Below are positions 11,301-24,067 of a stretch of 64,000 nt of DNA, piece after piece; the first letter of the stretch is position 1, and each line of letters begins with the position of its first letter. The DNA is taken from positions 10,228,505-10,292,504 of the forward strand of contig NC_034014.1 of assembly GCF_000346465.2 (NCBI RefSeq). Direction: 5' to 3'. Source of the stretch: Prunus persica (taxonomy: Eukaryota; Streptophyta; Magnoliopsida; Rosales; Rosaceae). A program made the translations under genes and the position numbers. Under the pieces are notes generated by a model. It worked only from the letters and a program-made list of their open reading frames with translations, ran no database searches and was not told the origin of the DNA.

Positions 11301-11668
11301 TAAAGGCGCTATCCTGGGCCTCGCACTCTTCGTCACGCTATTCTAGGTTGTGTTGCTGACGGTCATGTGAGCCGTTGGATGAATATGGACGAATTAGATT
11401 AAAAAGTGGCTTAAATAGGTTTCAACTAAAAACGGGTAAAATAAAATACACACCCGACTCAAACCCCAAAAAAATAAATTGAAGTCTTCTTTGTGATTGG
11501 AAATAAGGTTCATCATCGGGCTGGGCTTTATGGGCTTTTTTAATTTTTTAAGTTAGGTTCTGCCCAGTCAAGATTTCAAAGGGCTTAGCCTGGGCCGGAT
11601 TTTTTTATAAATTTTTTTTTGGTCAAAAGTGATGGATAAAGAGTTTTCTCTTAAAAGAATAGCGTAGA

Positions 11669-12258
11669 CAGTGGCGGATGCAGGAATTGCCACTCGTGGG
11701 GTCACAAAAATAGTGGCGGCGACGGAGACGGCTGTTGGTGAACGACAGCTAGCACCCTTGGCGGCGATGTGAAGGGATGAGATATTGGTGGTGGACAGGG
11801 ACGGACCCAGAAATTGCAAAATCGGACGGGCTAAATTTACCTCAAGTACAAATGTATTAAGAAAATTTGGTGAGTTTTTGTGGATTTTGGTTGGTTTTTG
11901 TAGATTTTTAGGCTTGAACAATAAATTGTATGGACTGAAAACTAGAGGTAACCCACAGGAGTGAGTTTTTTTTTTTTTTTTGGGATAAATTATAAGCCCT
12001 TGTTGTTACATTTTATTTTATATAAGCAATCTTTTTTCAATATATTTTCTTCATCATATTTAGAACTTTTTGTTATTATACGACATTTGAAACAGAAAAA
12101 ATGTTGAAATTATTGATAATATTGTTGAAATATTTAGAAGGATTTGAAAGAAAACAAAGAAAAAAAAAAGAAAAAGATATTTATTATATTTCCCCTCTCT
12201 CTTTTTTATTATATTTTCCCCTCTCTCTCTCTTTAATCACTCCCTCTCTTTTTTATTC

Positions 12259-12297
<39 letters not shown>

Positions 12298-12590
12298 CCG
12301 TCTCCCTCTTTCTTTATTCTTTTTCCTTCTTCCTTTTTCCCCCTCTCTGTTTTTATTCTTTTTCCTTCTTCCTCTCTTCTTCTTTTCTTTCTTCTCTCTC
12401 CTCCGTCTGCTCCATCTCTCTTCCCTCTCTCTCTTTCTTCTTGCTCCAGCTGCCACCTCCGAAGCTTCTTCTTCTTCTCCTTGGGGTCACTTCCATGGCT
12501 GCCAAGGGCAAAAGCCAGTCCCTACCACTAAACTCTAGATCTGTCATGGGGTCGTCTGACCCCATTGACCCCATGGTGGATCCGTCGGTG
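11669..12590. mobile_element. hAT non-autonomous element, copy A, 922 bp
   Basis: Starts CAGTGGCGGATGCAGG and ends ATCCGTCGGTG, with 8-bp target duplication AGCGTAGA at 11661-11668 and 12591-12598. The right terminus is a decayed inverted repeat of the left. It is closely related along its length to the element at 55080-55977. The empty site is visible in the duplicated segment at about 61085, where AGTATAGA runs straight into TTACTACATAAC. Long TC-rich tracts (12180-12470) give spurious Leu/Ser and Arg/Glu frames. Confidence 0.9.
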
Positions 12591-13396
12591 AGCGTAGATT
12601 ACTACATAACTTAATAAAACAAAAATGTAATAGTAAAACCTAGACCAATAGCTAATATATTTAAAAAATATTCTACCTAAAAATAAACCTTTTGAAAATA
12701 TTAGCCAAACTCTTTATAGTTTTTTTGTCTCTCCTCCCTCTCCGGTCTCTTTTTCTCTTCTCCCTCTCCCATCTCTTTCTCTCTCCTTTTCTTTTGATAA
12801 TTTCAATTTAGGAATTAGTGTTTCTGATTTTGTTATTTTAATTTCAATTTTTTTCTAGATCTTAAAAATAATTTAGAGTTCAATACCAAACAAGTTTTTA
12901 GATCCTAAAATCAGTATTTAAAAACTAATATTTTAACAAAAAAATCATAAGTTTTGAGTTCATTTTTTAAAATAAGATACCAAACAGGCCCTAAATTACA
13001 ACTACTCATATCCTAAGTTACACTAAACCTAAATTTGCAAAGAATAAAGATAAATAATGAATTTTGAAGATTTGGTGTTGACGCACTCTCCTTCTTCGTT
13101 ACTATTTATAAGGTTGGATTTCAACATTAGGACTAAGAAATACAATTCAATCAAGAGCTAAGTTGGTTATAGTATCGTTGATTTTTCCATTGATGATTTC
13201 AATTCATACACACAAAACTTAAGCGCCAATTATTTGTAGATGATCACTATTATTTTATTACAAAACTAAGCTAGAATATACAGACATATACATGATTGTG
13301 GAGGCAAGGTTTCAGTTGGAGCGTTCACATTGAGACCGTGACTTTCTATTGGATCATATGTTTTCTTGGCTGAAATATAGGACTTGAACAATATGT
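12591..13396. other. 3' flank of PGG copy 1 (segmental duplication)
   Basis: No gene of its own. It matches 61085-61491 and 62709-63022 of the right-hand copy, including TATTCTACCTAAAAAT and the ATGAATTTTGAAGATTTGG-like block, so it is part of the duplicated segment. The end of the frame homologous to the right copy's last 15 or so codons lies at about 13350-13396, beyond the premature stop. Confidence 0.7.
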
Positions 13397-14478
13397 CTAC
13401 AAGAACATATCGGGCAAGAGTGGATATTGCAAAAAAAGGAACAAGACCACTGGAACAAATGCAAATATAAATATAAAATCCGAGACGAAACCTAATCCGC
13501 AGTGACAAGATAAATAGAAGGCTGTGCTGAAGGCTATCATCATGGATGTCATGGAGATGAAGAGTGATGCGAGTCCTACCATTAACTTCAACGGTAAGGA
13601 TTTGAGAAAATCGTTTTCTGCATACCGCGAGGTGAGGATGTACAAGAACATCAGCATGGAAGTTGAAGAGGAAAAGAGGGCTACTCCATCTGATATTGCA
13701 AAAATTAGAAATGCTGTCTCTTTTACGAAATTTGGTGCTCCTGTTTTATCAGCTATGCCGCCTGGTATGCTAAATGCAGCCGAAAACACGACAGTGGCAA
13801 TAATGGTTGCGACAAGCATGCACGATTTTGCAGTGTTCTTCATCCATGATTCTCCCTTATGCAATAACCCCTTATGTTCACTGGTGAATAGTTCTCTCGG
13901 TGTTTTGCCTTTCTTATTTTTCATCTCTGTAGAGAGAGGTTGCACAATCTTTTTAACTTCCTGCATATGGAAATATTAATGCATATAAATGCGTATTCAT
14001 TAAAACTATGCACTAAATTATGAACCCTTGTAATTTGAGTCACACCATATGAATGTGTTACGATCATACATTGGCAACATTATTAAGTATCTTATAAGAA
14101 CAAATGCAACAACAGTAGAGATTGCAAGGATAGAAGCAGAAGTACCTCAAACCATACTAACTCTCGCTGCATTTGAAGAGCTGCTCCTGACACAAGATTG
14201 AGTTGATTTTGAGGTGCTAATTTTGCAGCCAGATGTAATATGTTGTTATCCTCATCATCACTCATTGCCGTTATGAAGTCCTTGATAAAGCCTATCTCAT
14301 GCACTAGATTGAAGATACTTGCATGACGATGCAAAACTGCGACATGGATTATACTCCGTTTGTTTTCGTCGAGTTCCCAGAATAAATCAGGATAAGCGCT
14401 TAAAAGTGCAGCCAGGAATTCGAAATTTCCTAATCTTGTAGCGTCAAATAGTAGTTGTGAAGGATATTTTATCAAGCT
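13397..14478 (-). pseudogene. Ankyrin/PGG-domain protein gene, copy 1 (3' part), disrupted
   Basis: Two minus-strand exons: 14478-14146 (ankyrin repeats; FDATRLGNFEFLAALLSAYP, then SIIHVAVLHRH and NNILHLAAKLAP) and 13960-13397 (PGG domain). The join is GAG|GT...AG|GAAGTT, keeping frame. The PGG exon has the hallmark KGESWMKNTAKSC and FSAAFSIPGG with about four hydrophobic membrane segments. The family (ACD6-like plant ankyrin membrane proteins) is tied to defence and cell-death control in some members; the role of this one is unknown. A Tat retrotransposon splits the ankyrin exon at 14474-14478, and a TAG at 13397-13399 replaces the TCG seen in copy 2, removing about 15 C-terminal residues. 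The rest of the exon lies at 26087-26189. Confidence 0.9.
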
Positions 14479-14981
14479 TGTTTACACCATAATGAACCGA
14501 GCAGACCCAGCATCAAAGCAACTAGCACCAAGGCAGCCACGCCTTCTCCCATGCCGAAGGAAGACGCACTTCCGAGGTGCCAGACACCTGCCGAAGCTCT
14601 CAGCTACCAAACCTAATCTCCAGGACACGTGTCGCCACCACAATGGCTTGCACAAAGTCTCACATTGGAACTTTGTGCAAAACTCCTACTTTCACCTCCC
14701 TATAAATAGGGAACAGTACCCAGGTACAAAAAACTACTCTCCCACTTTTACTGTTACTCTGCCAGAATTACTACTTGTAACTGACTTAGGCATCGGAGAA
14801 CCTTCGGCCGGCACCACACCGGTGTCCGAAGCTTAACGATTGCTTCTCCTTTTTTTACCTTCTACAGGTCTCTCACCAACCCATTTCACCAAGGGCCTCA
14901 GCCTTCTTCTCTGCCGAAGACTCAGCACATCTAATCACTAAGTTGGACTCAATATTGGCAGGGCCATTTTGAGCATCAACA
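14479..14981 (+). repeat. Tat 5' LTR, 503 bp
   Basis: Begins TGTTTACACC and ends GAGCATCAACA. A TATAAATAGG box at 14701-14710 is the likely core promoter of the element. The open frame seen across it (14492-14836) also occurs in the 3' LTR and is not taken as a gene. Confidence 0.96.
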
Positions 14982-14984
14982 GTT

Positions 14985-15000
14985 TGGCGCCGTCTGTGGG
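14985..15000 (+). promoter_or_regulatory. Tat primer-binding site
   Basis: TGGCGCCGTCTGTGGG starts 3 bp after the LTR end. The opening TGG pairs with a tRNA CCA tail. This form is common in Tat-type elements; I do not assign the tRNA. Confidence 0.75.
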
Positions 15001-15093
15001 AATTCGACACTTGAATCCCCTCTCTCTTTATCAGCCCAGCTGGCTCCTTCACCCCTCAGGCCCCGTCGCCTCTTCTTCACCCCACATTCTGCT

Positions 15094-16755
15094 ATGCCGA
15101 CCGAGGATAGCCGCGATACCCAGCACCATACCCCCCGCGATGGTACTTCTAGAAGGAAATCTTCGGAAGATGCCACTCTCCAGGCAGAAGTGGAGCGCCT
15201 CCGCGACAGTGTCACTAAAATGTCGGAAAAATACGAGCACCTTCATTGCAAGAACATTGAGCTAGAACATGACTACCGTGTTTTAAAGCGGAACTGGGAA
15301 AGGACTCACACCCAGGATGCCCAGCAAGACCTCACCCAGAACGTTGGGCTTACTCAGCCGAACCAGCCAGTACATTCCAGCCACAGTGCCTCGGCCCAGG
15401 CTAGGCTCCGCAAAGGTAAAGACCACCTTCATCCGGAGATAACCCAGTCACGACCCCTTTGCGTTCCCCCACCGAGAAACCGGCCCCATGAACCAGTCAG
15501 GATCTACCAAGATTGCAGGGATCGCCTCTCGGACCGTCAGCCAAGGCCGATCCCTATCCCTGTCAACCTCGAAGACCCACGGGTGACACACCTGGGCCTC
15601 TCGCCAGCCCCCATCCGCATACCCGACGAGGAAGGTGTCGGGGACTCGGATACTTGGGACTTTTATAATTCAGAGACCCAGCCAAATTACCACACCGGGG
15701 CGCTGGAAAATTGGGAACAATCCCCAGTCCCTGTCTGCCCCGCCCCTAGGCCTTTGGCGCCTGAAACTCTTCCTCATGCCGACCCGGCCATGAGGCTTCT
15801 CTTCGAAAAGGTCCGGCGCCTGGAAAGCGAACAACATCGCAGCCATCAACCCCTCTGGGCAAAACCACGACCCGGGCCATTTACCGAACGCATCCTCCAC
15901 TACCACCAGGAGAAGGATATCCAGCCCCTCAGCATCGCTTTCTACACTGGCACGGAGGACCCTCTCACCCACATCCACTCCTTCCAGTCTGCCCTTGGGT
16001 GCAAAGGCCTCACTGATGAAGGCATGTGCCTCCTTTTCCCTTCCACCCTCAGCGGCGCGGCCCTGAATTGGTTCTACAGGCTCCACCCCTGCACCATCAA
16101 CTCCTTCGATAGTCTCAAGCAGACGTTCCTGGACCATTTTATGATCCAGACTGATCGCCTATACTCTGCCGACGACTTGTATATGCTTAGGCAGGCTGAG
16201 GACGAACCCCTTCGGGAATATGCAGCCCGTTTCAGTCATGAATACTCCCGCTGCCCAGACACTGACGATCGCGCTGCCTTCGGCGCTTTTAAGAGCGGCC
16301 TCCGCGAGTCCAACTTCCGCTACCTGGTCCATAGCAACAGTTGGAACACGTATGCAGAGCTGATGAAGCAGGCAGCAGTTCATGCTAAGGCCGAATACTT
16401 CAATACCAAGCGTGGCCCAGCTAACCTGATGCGCAACGCTTTCGCTGATCCTCCACATGCTTCAGCACCCGCCCCAGCCCCACCTCAGCATTCTACCCCT
16501 GCCCCGAGTACTTAGGACAACCAACAACATAAGCGGAAGGATAGCTACCAGCATCCCTTCGGTAATAACAAACGTGGCAGACATGGCAACCACCACCACT
16601 CTAGCGGAGGCAACCCTCCTAGGCCTGCTGATCGGGCCCCACTTCCATTCACACCCAGGCCCAGGTTCGAGGTCTTTACCACCCTCAACACCACCTATGA
16701 GAACGTCCTGATGCGCGAGGCCCCCATCATCCCCAAGCTACCCCCCGGAGACCAT
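15094..16755 (+). pseudogene. Tat gag, with TAG stop and frameshift to pol
   Basis: A 473-residue frame opens at 15094. Residues about 25-70 look coiled-coil, the middle is Pro-rich, and the capsid-like retrotransposon gag domain follows (about residues 270-430, with SGAALNWFYRLHP and LREYAARFSHEY). The TAG at 16513-16515 interrupts a frame that continues with Lys/Arg/His-rich coding sequence (KRKDSYQHPFG) to about 16755. There the coding frame moves to that of pol. Gag packages element RNA in the cytoplasm. In this lineage gag and pol usually form one frame, so both the stop and the shift are probably lesions. Confidence 0.85.
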
Positions 16756-16766
16756 CCAACAAGCCA

Positions 16767-19700
16767 ATGCCAAACACGGGGGTCTTCTGCCGCTTTCATC
16801 AATTCAGCGGCCATGACACCGAGTCTTGTGTTGCGTTGCGCAACATAATTGAAGGGCTCATCAGGGAGGGTAAGCTGGACAACTATGTGCGCAACATACC
16901 AGCCCCGCCTAACCCTCACCAACGACAAATCAACATGATCTCCACCATCAGCGGAGGTTCTACCCTGGCTGGCACCTCTAACAATTCCATCAAACATTAT
17001 GTCCGCTCCACCTATGCGCACCAGGTCTTCACCACCGAGCAGGGACGATTGCCAAAGACCCACAGGACTGGCTGGGCCCCCATTACCTTCTGCGAGGAGG
17101 AGGAGCGTGGTGTTATCCTCCCCCATGACGATCCACTCATTATCCGGGCTGACATTTCTAACTTCGACGTTGGGCGTATCCTGGTGGACACTGGCAGCTC
17201 GGTCTGTGTGATGTTTGCCGAGTGCTTCAATGAACTCCAGGTCCCGCCTCACCTACTCGACCGAAGCATCACACCCCTTGTGAGCTTCTCGGGTGATGTG
17301 GTCCAGCCCATTGGCAGCATTCATCTCCCTATCTCAATTGGGGCCGCACCCCAGCGGACGACGATCACTACCCCATTCCTTATCGTCGATTGCCCCACAG
17401 CCTACAACGTCATCCTCGGCCGCCCAGCCCTGGCCCAAATGAGAGCTTTTATTTCCACGCATATGCTGCTGTTGAAGTTTCCCACTCCTAATGGCCCAGG
17501 CACGGTGCGCGGCGACCAACTCGGAGCCCGAAGCTGCTATGCTTCAGCCGTCAAATCCACCAATCGCCAACGTAGGAGTGAAGCCCTAACAATAACCAAG
17601 GCTCCCGCCCCTCCTCAAGCTGGCACAGAACCACCTGAAGACCCAAGGGAGGAGTCCATCACACCACAGGCCAAACCTATGGAGGACCTGGAACTGGTTA
17701 CCCTCCATGACGATATCCCGGATCGACAAGTCCGGATCGGCACCTCCATCTCGCCAGAGCTTCGCTCTGACTTGGTCGCCTTCCTCCGCCTCAACTCCGA
17801 AGTCTTCGCATGGTCCTACAATGACATGCCTGGCATATCACCAGACATCATATCCCATCGGCTTAGCGTCAATCCTGCCGTCAGACCAGTCCGACAGAAG
17901 CGTCGCGCTTATGATCCCGAGCGCTATGAGGCCATGAGGGCGGAGGTGGAACGATTGAGTAGCATCGGATTCATCAGGGAGGTTGACTATCCTACATGGC
18001 TGGCTAATGTCGTGATGGTCCGCAAGCCAAGAAAGGGCTGGCGCATGTGTGTCGACTACACCAACCTTAATCGGGCCTGCCCAAAGGACAGCTTCCCGCT
18101 ACCCCGCATTGACCAGCTAGTCGACGCCACAGCCGGCCACGCCCTCCTTAGCTTCATGGATGCTTATTCAGGTTACAACCAGATCTTCATGCACCCCGAA
18201 GATCAGGCCCACACCTCTTTCATTACGGACCGAGACCTCTACTGCTATAAAGTGATGCCCTTTGGCCTCAAAAACGTCGGGGCTACTTATCAGCGTATGG
18301 TGAATCAGCTCTTTGCCCCACTGATTGGTAACACCATGGAGGTCTATGTCGATGACATGCTAGTCAAGAGTCGCACAGCTGACCAACACATCCCTCACCT
18401 CTCTGCCATGTTCGCCATCCTGAAGTAGTACAAAATGAGGCTTAACCCCACCAAATGTGCATTCGGGGTGGCTTCGGGCAAATTCCTGGGCTTCATGATC
18501 AGCCAGAGGGGTATTGAGGCCAATCCAGAAAAGATCCAGGCCATCTTAGACATGACGGTACCTAAGACGGTCAAAGATATCCAAAACCTTACAGGGCGTG
18601 TCGCAGCCCTGACCAGATTTATCTCCAAAGCCACTGACCGCTGCGCCCCATTCTTCAAGGCCCTTAAAGGCACCAAAAGAAACATCACCTGGACTGCTGA
18701 ATGCGACACGGCTTTCAGCAAGCTCAAGGAGTATATGGGCCGGGCCCCTTTATTGTCAACCCCTGAGCACGGAGACATCCTCGTGATTTATCTCTCTATC
18801 TCAGCTTCGGCTGTTAGCTCTGTGCTCATCCGATCAAAAGATAACGCGGAGCACCCGGTGCATTATGTTAGTAAAGCATTGCAAGATGCCGAAGTTCGGT
18901 ACCCGGACATTGAAAAATTGGCGTTCGCCCTGATCGTCTCGGCAAGACGCCTCCGACCATATTTCCAAGCTTACATCATCCATGTCTTAACCAACCGCCC
19001 GCTCCGACAGGTGTTGCAGAACCCAGAAACTTCTGGGAGGCTGGTCAAATGGGCCATTGAACTGGGCGAGTTTGATCTTCATTACAAACCCCGCCCGGCC
19101 ATGAGGGGACAGGCCGTTGCTGACTTCTTATCCGAATTCACGGAGCCTCCGGCTTCGGTAGCTATCCAGCCCACAACCGAACCCAATCCCCCTCCCAGCC
19201 AGGACCAAAACCCCACCGAAGGCAATCTCGACCTAACCCAGCCCCTGTGGACCTTATTCGTAGACGACTCTTCTAATGCCCAGGGCTGTGGGGCCGGCCT
19301 CGTTCTCATCTCCCCAGACAAGGTTGCCCTCGAGTACGCCCTTCGCTTCAAATTCCAAGCCTCCAACAATGAGGCCGAATACGAAGCACTCTTAGCTGGT
19401 CTTCGATTAGCCAAAGAGATGGATGCCAGGCAAATTCAGATATTTAGCGATTCACAACTCGTGGTCCACCAGGTCAACCAGGACTTCACGGCTAAGGATG
19501 CCTCTATGACGGGCTACCTCCAGCACGCTCGGCACTTGCTGGCAACCTTCCAAGCCCACTCTATCAAGCAAGTGCCGCGCTCCGAGAATAGCCATGCCGA
19601 TGCACTAGCCAGGTTGGCATCAGCCCTGGAGCAAGGAATGGGTCGCCACATCCACATCGAGTTTTTGGCCCAGCCCAGCACACAAGCCCCACTCATCTGC

Positions 19701-20957
19701 ACTATTGATCACAGCCCTACATGGATGGACCCCATCCTCCAGTTCTTACAGAACCAAACACTACCGGCTAATCCGGCAGAAGCACGAAGCGTTCGCCATC
19801 GCTCCGCCCGTTACTTGATCATTAACGGCTCCTTATACAAGCGTGGTTTCAGCCTTCCTTACCTTCGATGCCTGACTCCAGAGGAGGGTCACTATGTCCT
19901 CCGAGAAATCCATGAAGGCATCTGCGGCAACCACTCGGGCGCACGCTCGCTAGCCCATAAGGCAATCCGCCAAGGATACTTCTGGCCTTCACTCCACACT
20001 GACGCCCAGGCCTTCACCCAGAAATGCGACAAGTGTCAGCGATTTGCCAACATCCCACAACTCCCGGCTGAACCGTTGACTGCAATGGTCAGCCCTTGGC
20101 CATTTGCCCAATGGGGACTGGATCTCATTGGACCGATGCCAAAGGGCAAGGGCCAAGTCAAGTATGCAGTTGTGGCCGTGGACTACTTCACCAAGTGGGC
20201 TGAGGCCGAGGCCTTGGCCACCATCACTGCGGCTCGCATCGAATCCTTTGTGTGGCAAAACATTGTATGTCGCTTCGGCATCCCCAACTCCATCGTCACC
20301 GACAATGGCCGGCAATTTGACAACGCCAAATTCAAACAATTTTGTTCCAACCTCAAGATTCGTCTGTGTTTCGCCTCCCCAGCCCATCCACAGTCCAATG
20401 GCCAGGTCGAAGCCGTGAACAAAATCATCAAGAAGACCCTCAAGACAAAACTTGATAGAGCCAAGGGCTGCTGGCCAGAACTACTCCCAGAAGTACTCTG
20501 GTCCTACCGCACCACCTTCCGCACATCCACGGGTGAAACGCCGTTCTCCCTATCATTTGGAACCGAGGCCGTGGCTCCGGTAGAGATTGGCCAGCCCACA
20601 TACCGAACCTCCACTTACGATGCCACGGCCAATGACGAGCAGTTGGCCCTCAACCTCGACTTCATTGACGAACTCCGGGACCAATCGAGCATGCGCAATG
20701 CCGCGTACAAGCAACGCATCGCCAAATACTATGACTCCCGAGTCAAGCCCCGCGCTTTCAAAATGGGGGACTGGGTCATGCGCAAGGTTTCCTTGGCTAC
20801 CAAAAATCCTAACGAAGGTACCCTCGGCCCTACATGGGAAGGTCCTTACGAGATTATCAAAATCTGCCGCCCCGGCACTTATCAGCTTCGTGATTCCACA
20901 GGCAAGACGCTGCCTCACTCGTGGAATGCTGACCACCTCAAGTATTATTACAAGTAA
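16767..20957 (+). pseudogene. Tat pol: protease, RT, RNase H, aRNase H, integrase; one TAG
   Basis: One frame throughout, broken only by TAG at 18426-18428, within the reverse transcriptase. Order: a zinc-knuckle-like CRFHQFSGHDTESC just after the start; protease with LVDTGSS (Asp codon 17187); reverse transcriptase with FMDAYSGYNQI and YVDD at 18345-18356; a first RNase H ending near ADFLSEF; a second RNase H (LFVDDSSNAQGCGAGL ... NNEAEYEALLAGL ... HADALARLAS); integrase with the H-H-C-C region (CDKCQRFA) and core GLDLIGPMPKG ... VTDNGRQF ... HPQSNGQVEA. The dual RNase H places it in the Tat clade. Everything after the stop is open, so decay is light. Confidence 0.92.
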
Positions 20958-21285
20958 ACATATCTAGACCCTAGGACAATACTTTGGTCTTGATTCTTTA
21001 CTGTAAGGTAGAAGCAAGGTATCTAGACCCTAGACCACTTGTACCTTCTGCCTTTCGGCACCTATTTAAATGAAATGCCTAACTCAGGCTCATTCTCATG
21101 AACTCACATTGTTATCATTTTTAACACAATTGATATCAAGCTAAGTTCATATCATAAATAAAAACAGCCTTGCTCCAGGCAAGGACAAATGTTCATACAT
21201 AACCAAAAATCAACAAAATAAACAAGTGTTCCAACACAATCACTAGAGTACAAAATAGCTATAACACATCACGAAGGCAACGCCT

Positions 21286-23521
21286 TCAGGACTCGGTCGA
21301 AGGGGCATCCTCAGTGGCTGGCTCAGCCTCTGGTGTCGGGGCGCTAGCATCAGCAGGAGGGGTCTGTGCAGGAGGCTCGCCACTGGTGTCAAAGTTAATC
21401 TCCACCGAGGGGTTGAACCTAACCAACCTATCTTCCCAGCGAAGCTGCTCATCAACCAGTCGATCCATGATATAGCTCTTCAGCTCCTCTGAGGATCGGA
21501 AGGATTCAATCGCCTCGACTCGGGCAGCAGCCACCTCCTCGGCCTTCGATCTCTTCAGCTCCTCCACCTCCTCGACCAAGGCCGCCTTTTGCACCAGCAA
21601 GGCGTTCTTCTCTCGGATGGCCTCCTGCGCCTCCGCCACTTTGCTCTTGGCTTGCTCATCCCGCCTCTTCAGCCTCTGGATCTCCTTGTCAGCCTTAGCC
21701 ATGCTGACGTACATCTCGCCAAAGGCCTGCAAAACAAAACCATGTTAGTCAATCCACACATAAATAATCCAACACAAATACATTCAAAAAGGGCCTAAAC
21801 ACTTACATAGGCAGAGGTGAGGATCGTCTTTTGGGCCCGGTCAATGAAGGAAGAAGCTGGAGTCCTCGCCAGGGCCTCAGGGTGGCTCTTCACGCCTTCC
21901 AGGAAGACGTTCACTAAAGGCACCTCCTGCCGGTGCATAGCCAGGTTGACCTCCTTCTTCTGCTGGCGTAGCCTGCCGAAGTCTACCTTCTCTACCCCTT
22001 CAGCGAACACGTCCTCCATGCCGAAGGGTAGCTTCGGCGGTGCCTGCAGATCAAAGGGCGGAAGTCTCGGCCCTGACCCCATCACACGCTGATGAGCCTC
22101 CTCCAAGGCTTTCCTTTTCCCCAGCACGTCCGCGACCCGACCCTCATCATCATCCCTGGGTCGTTTTCCAGCACTCTTCTCAGCTTTCTTGGCCCGAGAC
22201 TCCCTCAGCCGCTTCTGCATCTCGGCCTCATCAATGTCTACGGCCACCTTCGTGCTCCCCCTTATGATGCCAGCCACTGTCAAAACAAACAAAGCAATTC
22301 TATTACTCAAACTCACAGAGGTTCAGCACACAACAAAAAGATAACCCAGGTACTTACTTCCTTGCAGCAGTCCGGACTCAAACAAATTCTTCTGCGTGAC
22401 TAGGTTCCCGCACTCACGCTCAGTCTCTGATAGCTGCGCCCTCACCCACTCAACTTCGTCTTCTTGCTCCTTGGAGATAGGGCCCCACTTCACTGAACCT
22501 GCATCAAGAGTTAGAAACTACTTAGCCATTTACACTGGCACAGAGGAAGTACAGAACCAAAAATAGGAGCCAAAACAACACAATCAGGCATTGGACAATC
22601 TTAAAGGATGGGGCAAGGACCTATAGACTGGAAGTGGGTAGGAATGTGCTGGACAACGCTCTTCCCTGGAGGACATTCCCAGTCCCCATAGGCCAAGCAC
22701 CACCTGTTCCTCCAGGACTTTTGCGTTGTGGGCTTGTGTCCAATAAAATAGCCCCTCTCCTTCGCCTTTCGGCAATTAGCCTGTACCCAGCCAAAATTCC
22801 CCTGTTGCTTCGAAATGGAGTACAGGTACATGAACTGCTCAAACGTTGGCTCCCCTAACCCAGCCAACCACCAGACGATATACACCCCATGAAGAAGAAT
22901 CCAAAAGTTGGGATTATACTGCCCCGGTGCATACCCCAACTTCGCCAACATCATCTGAACCCACGGATGAAACGGCAGTCTGAAGCCGTGCCGATACATA
23001 TCTGTAAAAATTATCACGGAGCCATCTGAGGGATATCTGACTACATCGGCCTCAGTGGGTAACCTCAAGCCCACATAGGCTGGCACACAAAAATCTGTTC
23101 GTAGCTGGGCCAATTTCGCTTCTGTAAGTGTATTCCGCCTCGGCAACGGGACACCAACCCGGATGTCTAATCCCTCTGACACCGAAGCCATGGCTATACC
23201 CACAGACCCTGATGGTGATGCCTGGTTGCTCGAACCCACTTCTTGCGTCTGAGGCAAGGCTAGAACCCGATTTGCTATAGCCTCTAACTCTATATAATTT
23301 CTCTGCATCTCCCTATATGCAGCCGACCCAGAGTCTCCCGATGGCTCAGCCCTCTCACCCCCAGGCCCTATCATCCTACTTTCTATGGTTCCTTCCACCA
23401 TACCCTCTGTCTCTGAACTTTCCTCTTCAGAACATATATATTGACTCGGCTCTTGACTCTCAGTATCGTCCCCGCCGAAGGCAGGGGGGTCAAGACTTTC
23501 CTTATCAGAACTTTCAGACAT
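21286..23521 (-). CDS. Antisense four-exon gene of the Tat element (Transposase_28-like)
   Basis: Minus-strand exons 23521-22621, 22498-22358, 22276-21807 and 21726-21286 join in phase through GT-AG introns to an uninterrupted 650-residue frame. The N-terminus is acidic and Ser-rich (MSESSDKESLD); residues about 125-290 (LAQLRTDFCVPAYVGLRLP ... NFWILLHGVYIVWW) resemble the Pfam family called putative gypsy-type transposon (Transposase_28); the C-terminal third is Lys/Glu-rich and probably coiled-coil, with a nuclear-localisation-like KRPRDDDEG. Antisense genes at this position are known in Tat-clade elements such as Grande and Retand; their function is unknown. The start is the first Met of the long exon. 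Its freedom from stops contrasts with the broken sense-strand gag and pol. Confidence 0.85.
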
Positions 23522-24067
23522 CTACAAATATGGAAAAACAAGAAAAAGGAACTAAATGCACATGCAGAGAAGATCGAACCACAACAACAAAAATTTGCCA
23601 AATCTTCATGCCAGGCAAGAATTCTACATGTTCATACACATGTTCAACATGTTCATCATGTTCATGCTCATGTTCAATGTGTTCTTCCTAACCTTCAACA
23701 TGTTCATGCAAAACAAGACATTTCAATTCAAAAGTTCAAGCGAAATAAGGTCTAACCTTGTTCGTACCACCACGTACAAGTCGCCGGAAATCACCTCAGC
23801 CACAAGCACCACCACAAAACCTTCGCCGGAAATCTCTTCTCCTCCTCCTCAAATTCTCACAATTTTTCTCAACTCAAGCCAAGTGTGATGCCTTCACCAC
23901 CCAAGTTTCTATTAAATAGCCAACTAAGGGTACCACGTCTCGTTTCACGAGCAAACCCTAGCACCCTTTCATATTCCCTCCTAAATCCCTTGTACCTACA
24001 CACAATTTGAAATTCAATTTTCAAATATGCAAGCAAGAAACAGACAATTGTGAGAAATTTAGGGACC

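Noticed and set aside
12101..12538. 145-codon frame (and 55503-55946)
   Set aside because: Low-complexity TC-rich part of the two hAT copies.
13524..13979. 151-codon plus-strand frame (and 63201-63656)
   Set aside because: Antisense shadow of the PGG exon; its conservation follows from the high identity of the two copies.
14492..14836. 114-codon frame in the Tat 5' LTR
   Set aside because: Lies wholly in the LTR, recurs in the 3' LTR and spans the TATA box; no known domain.
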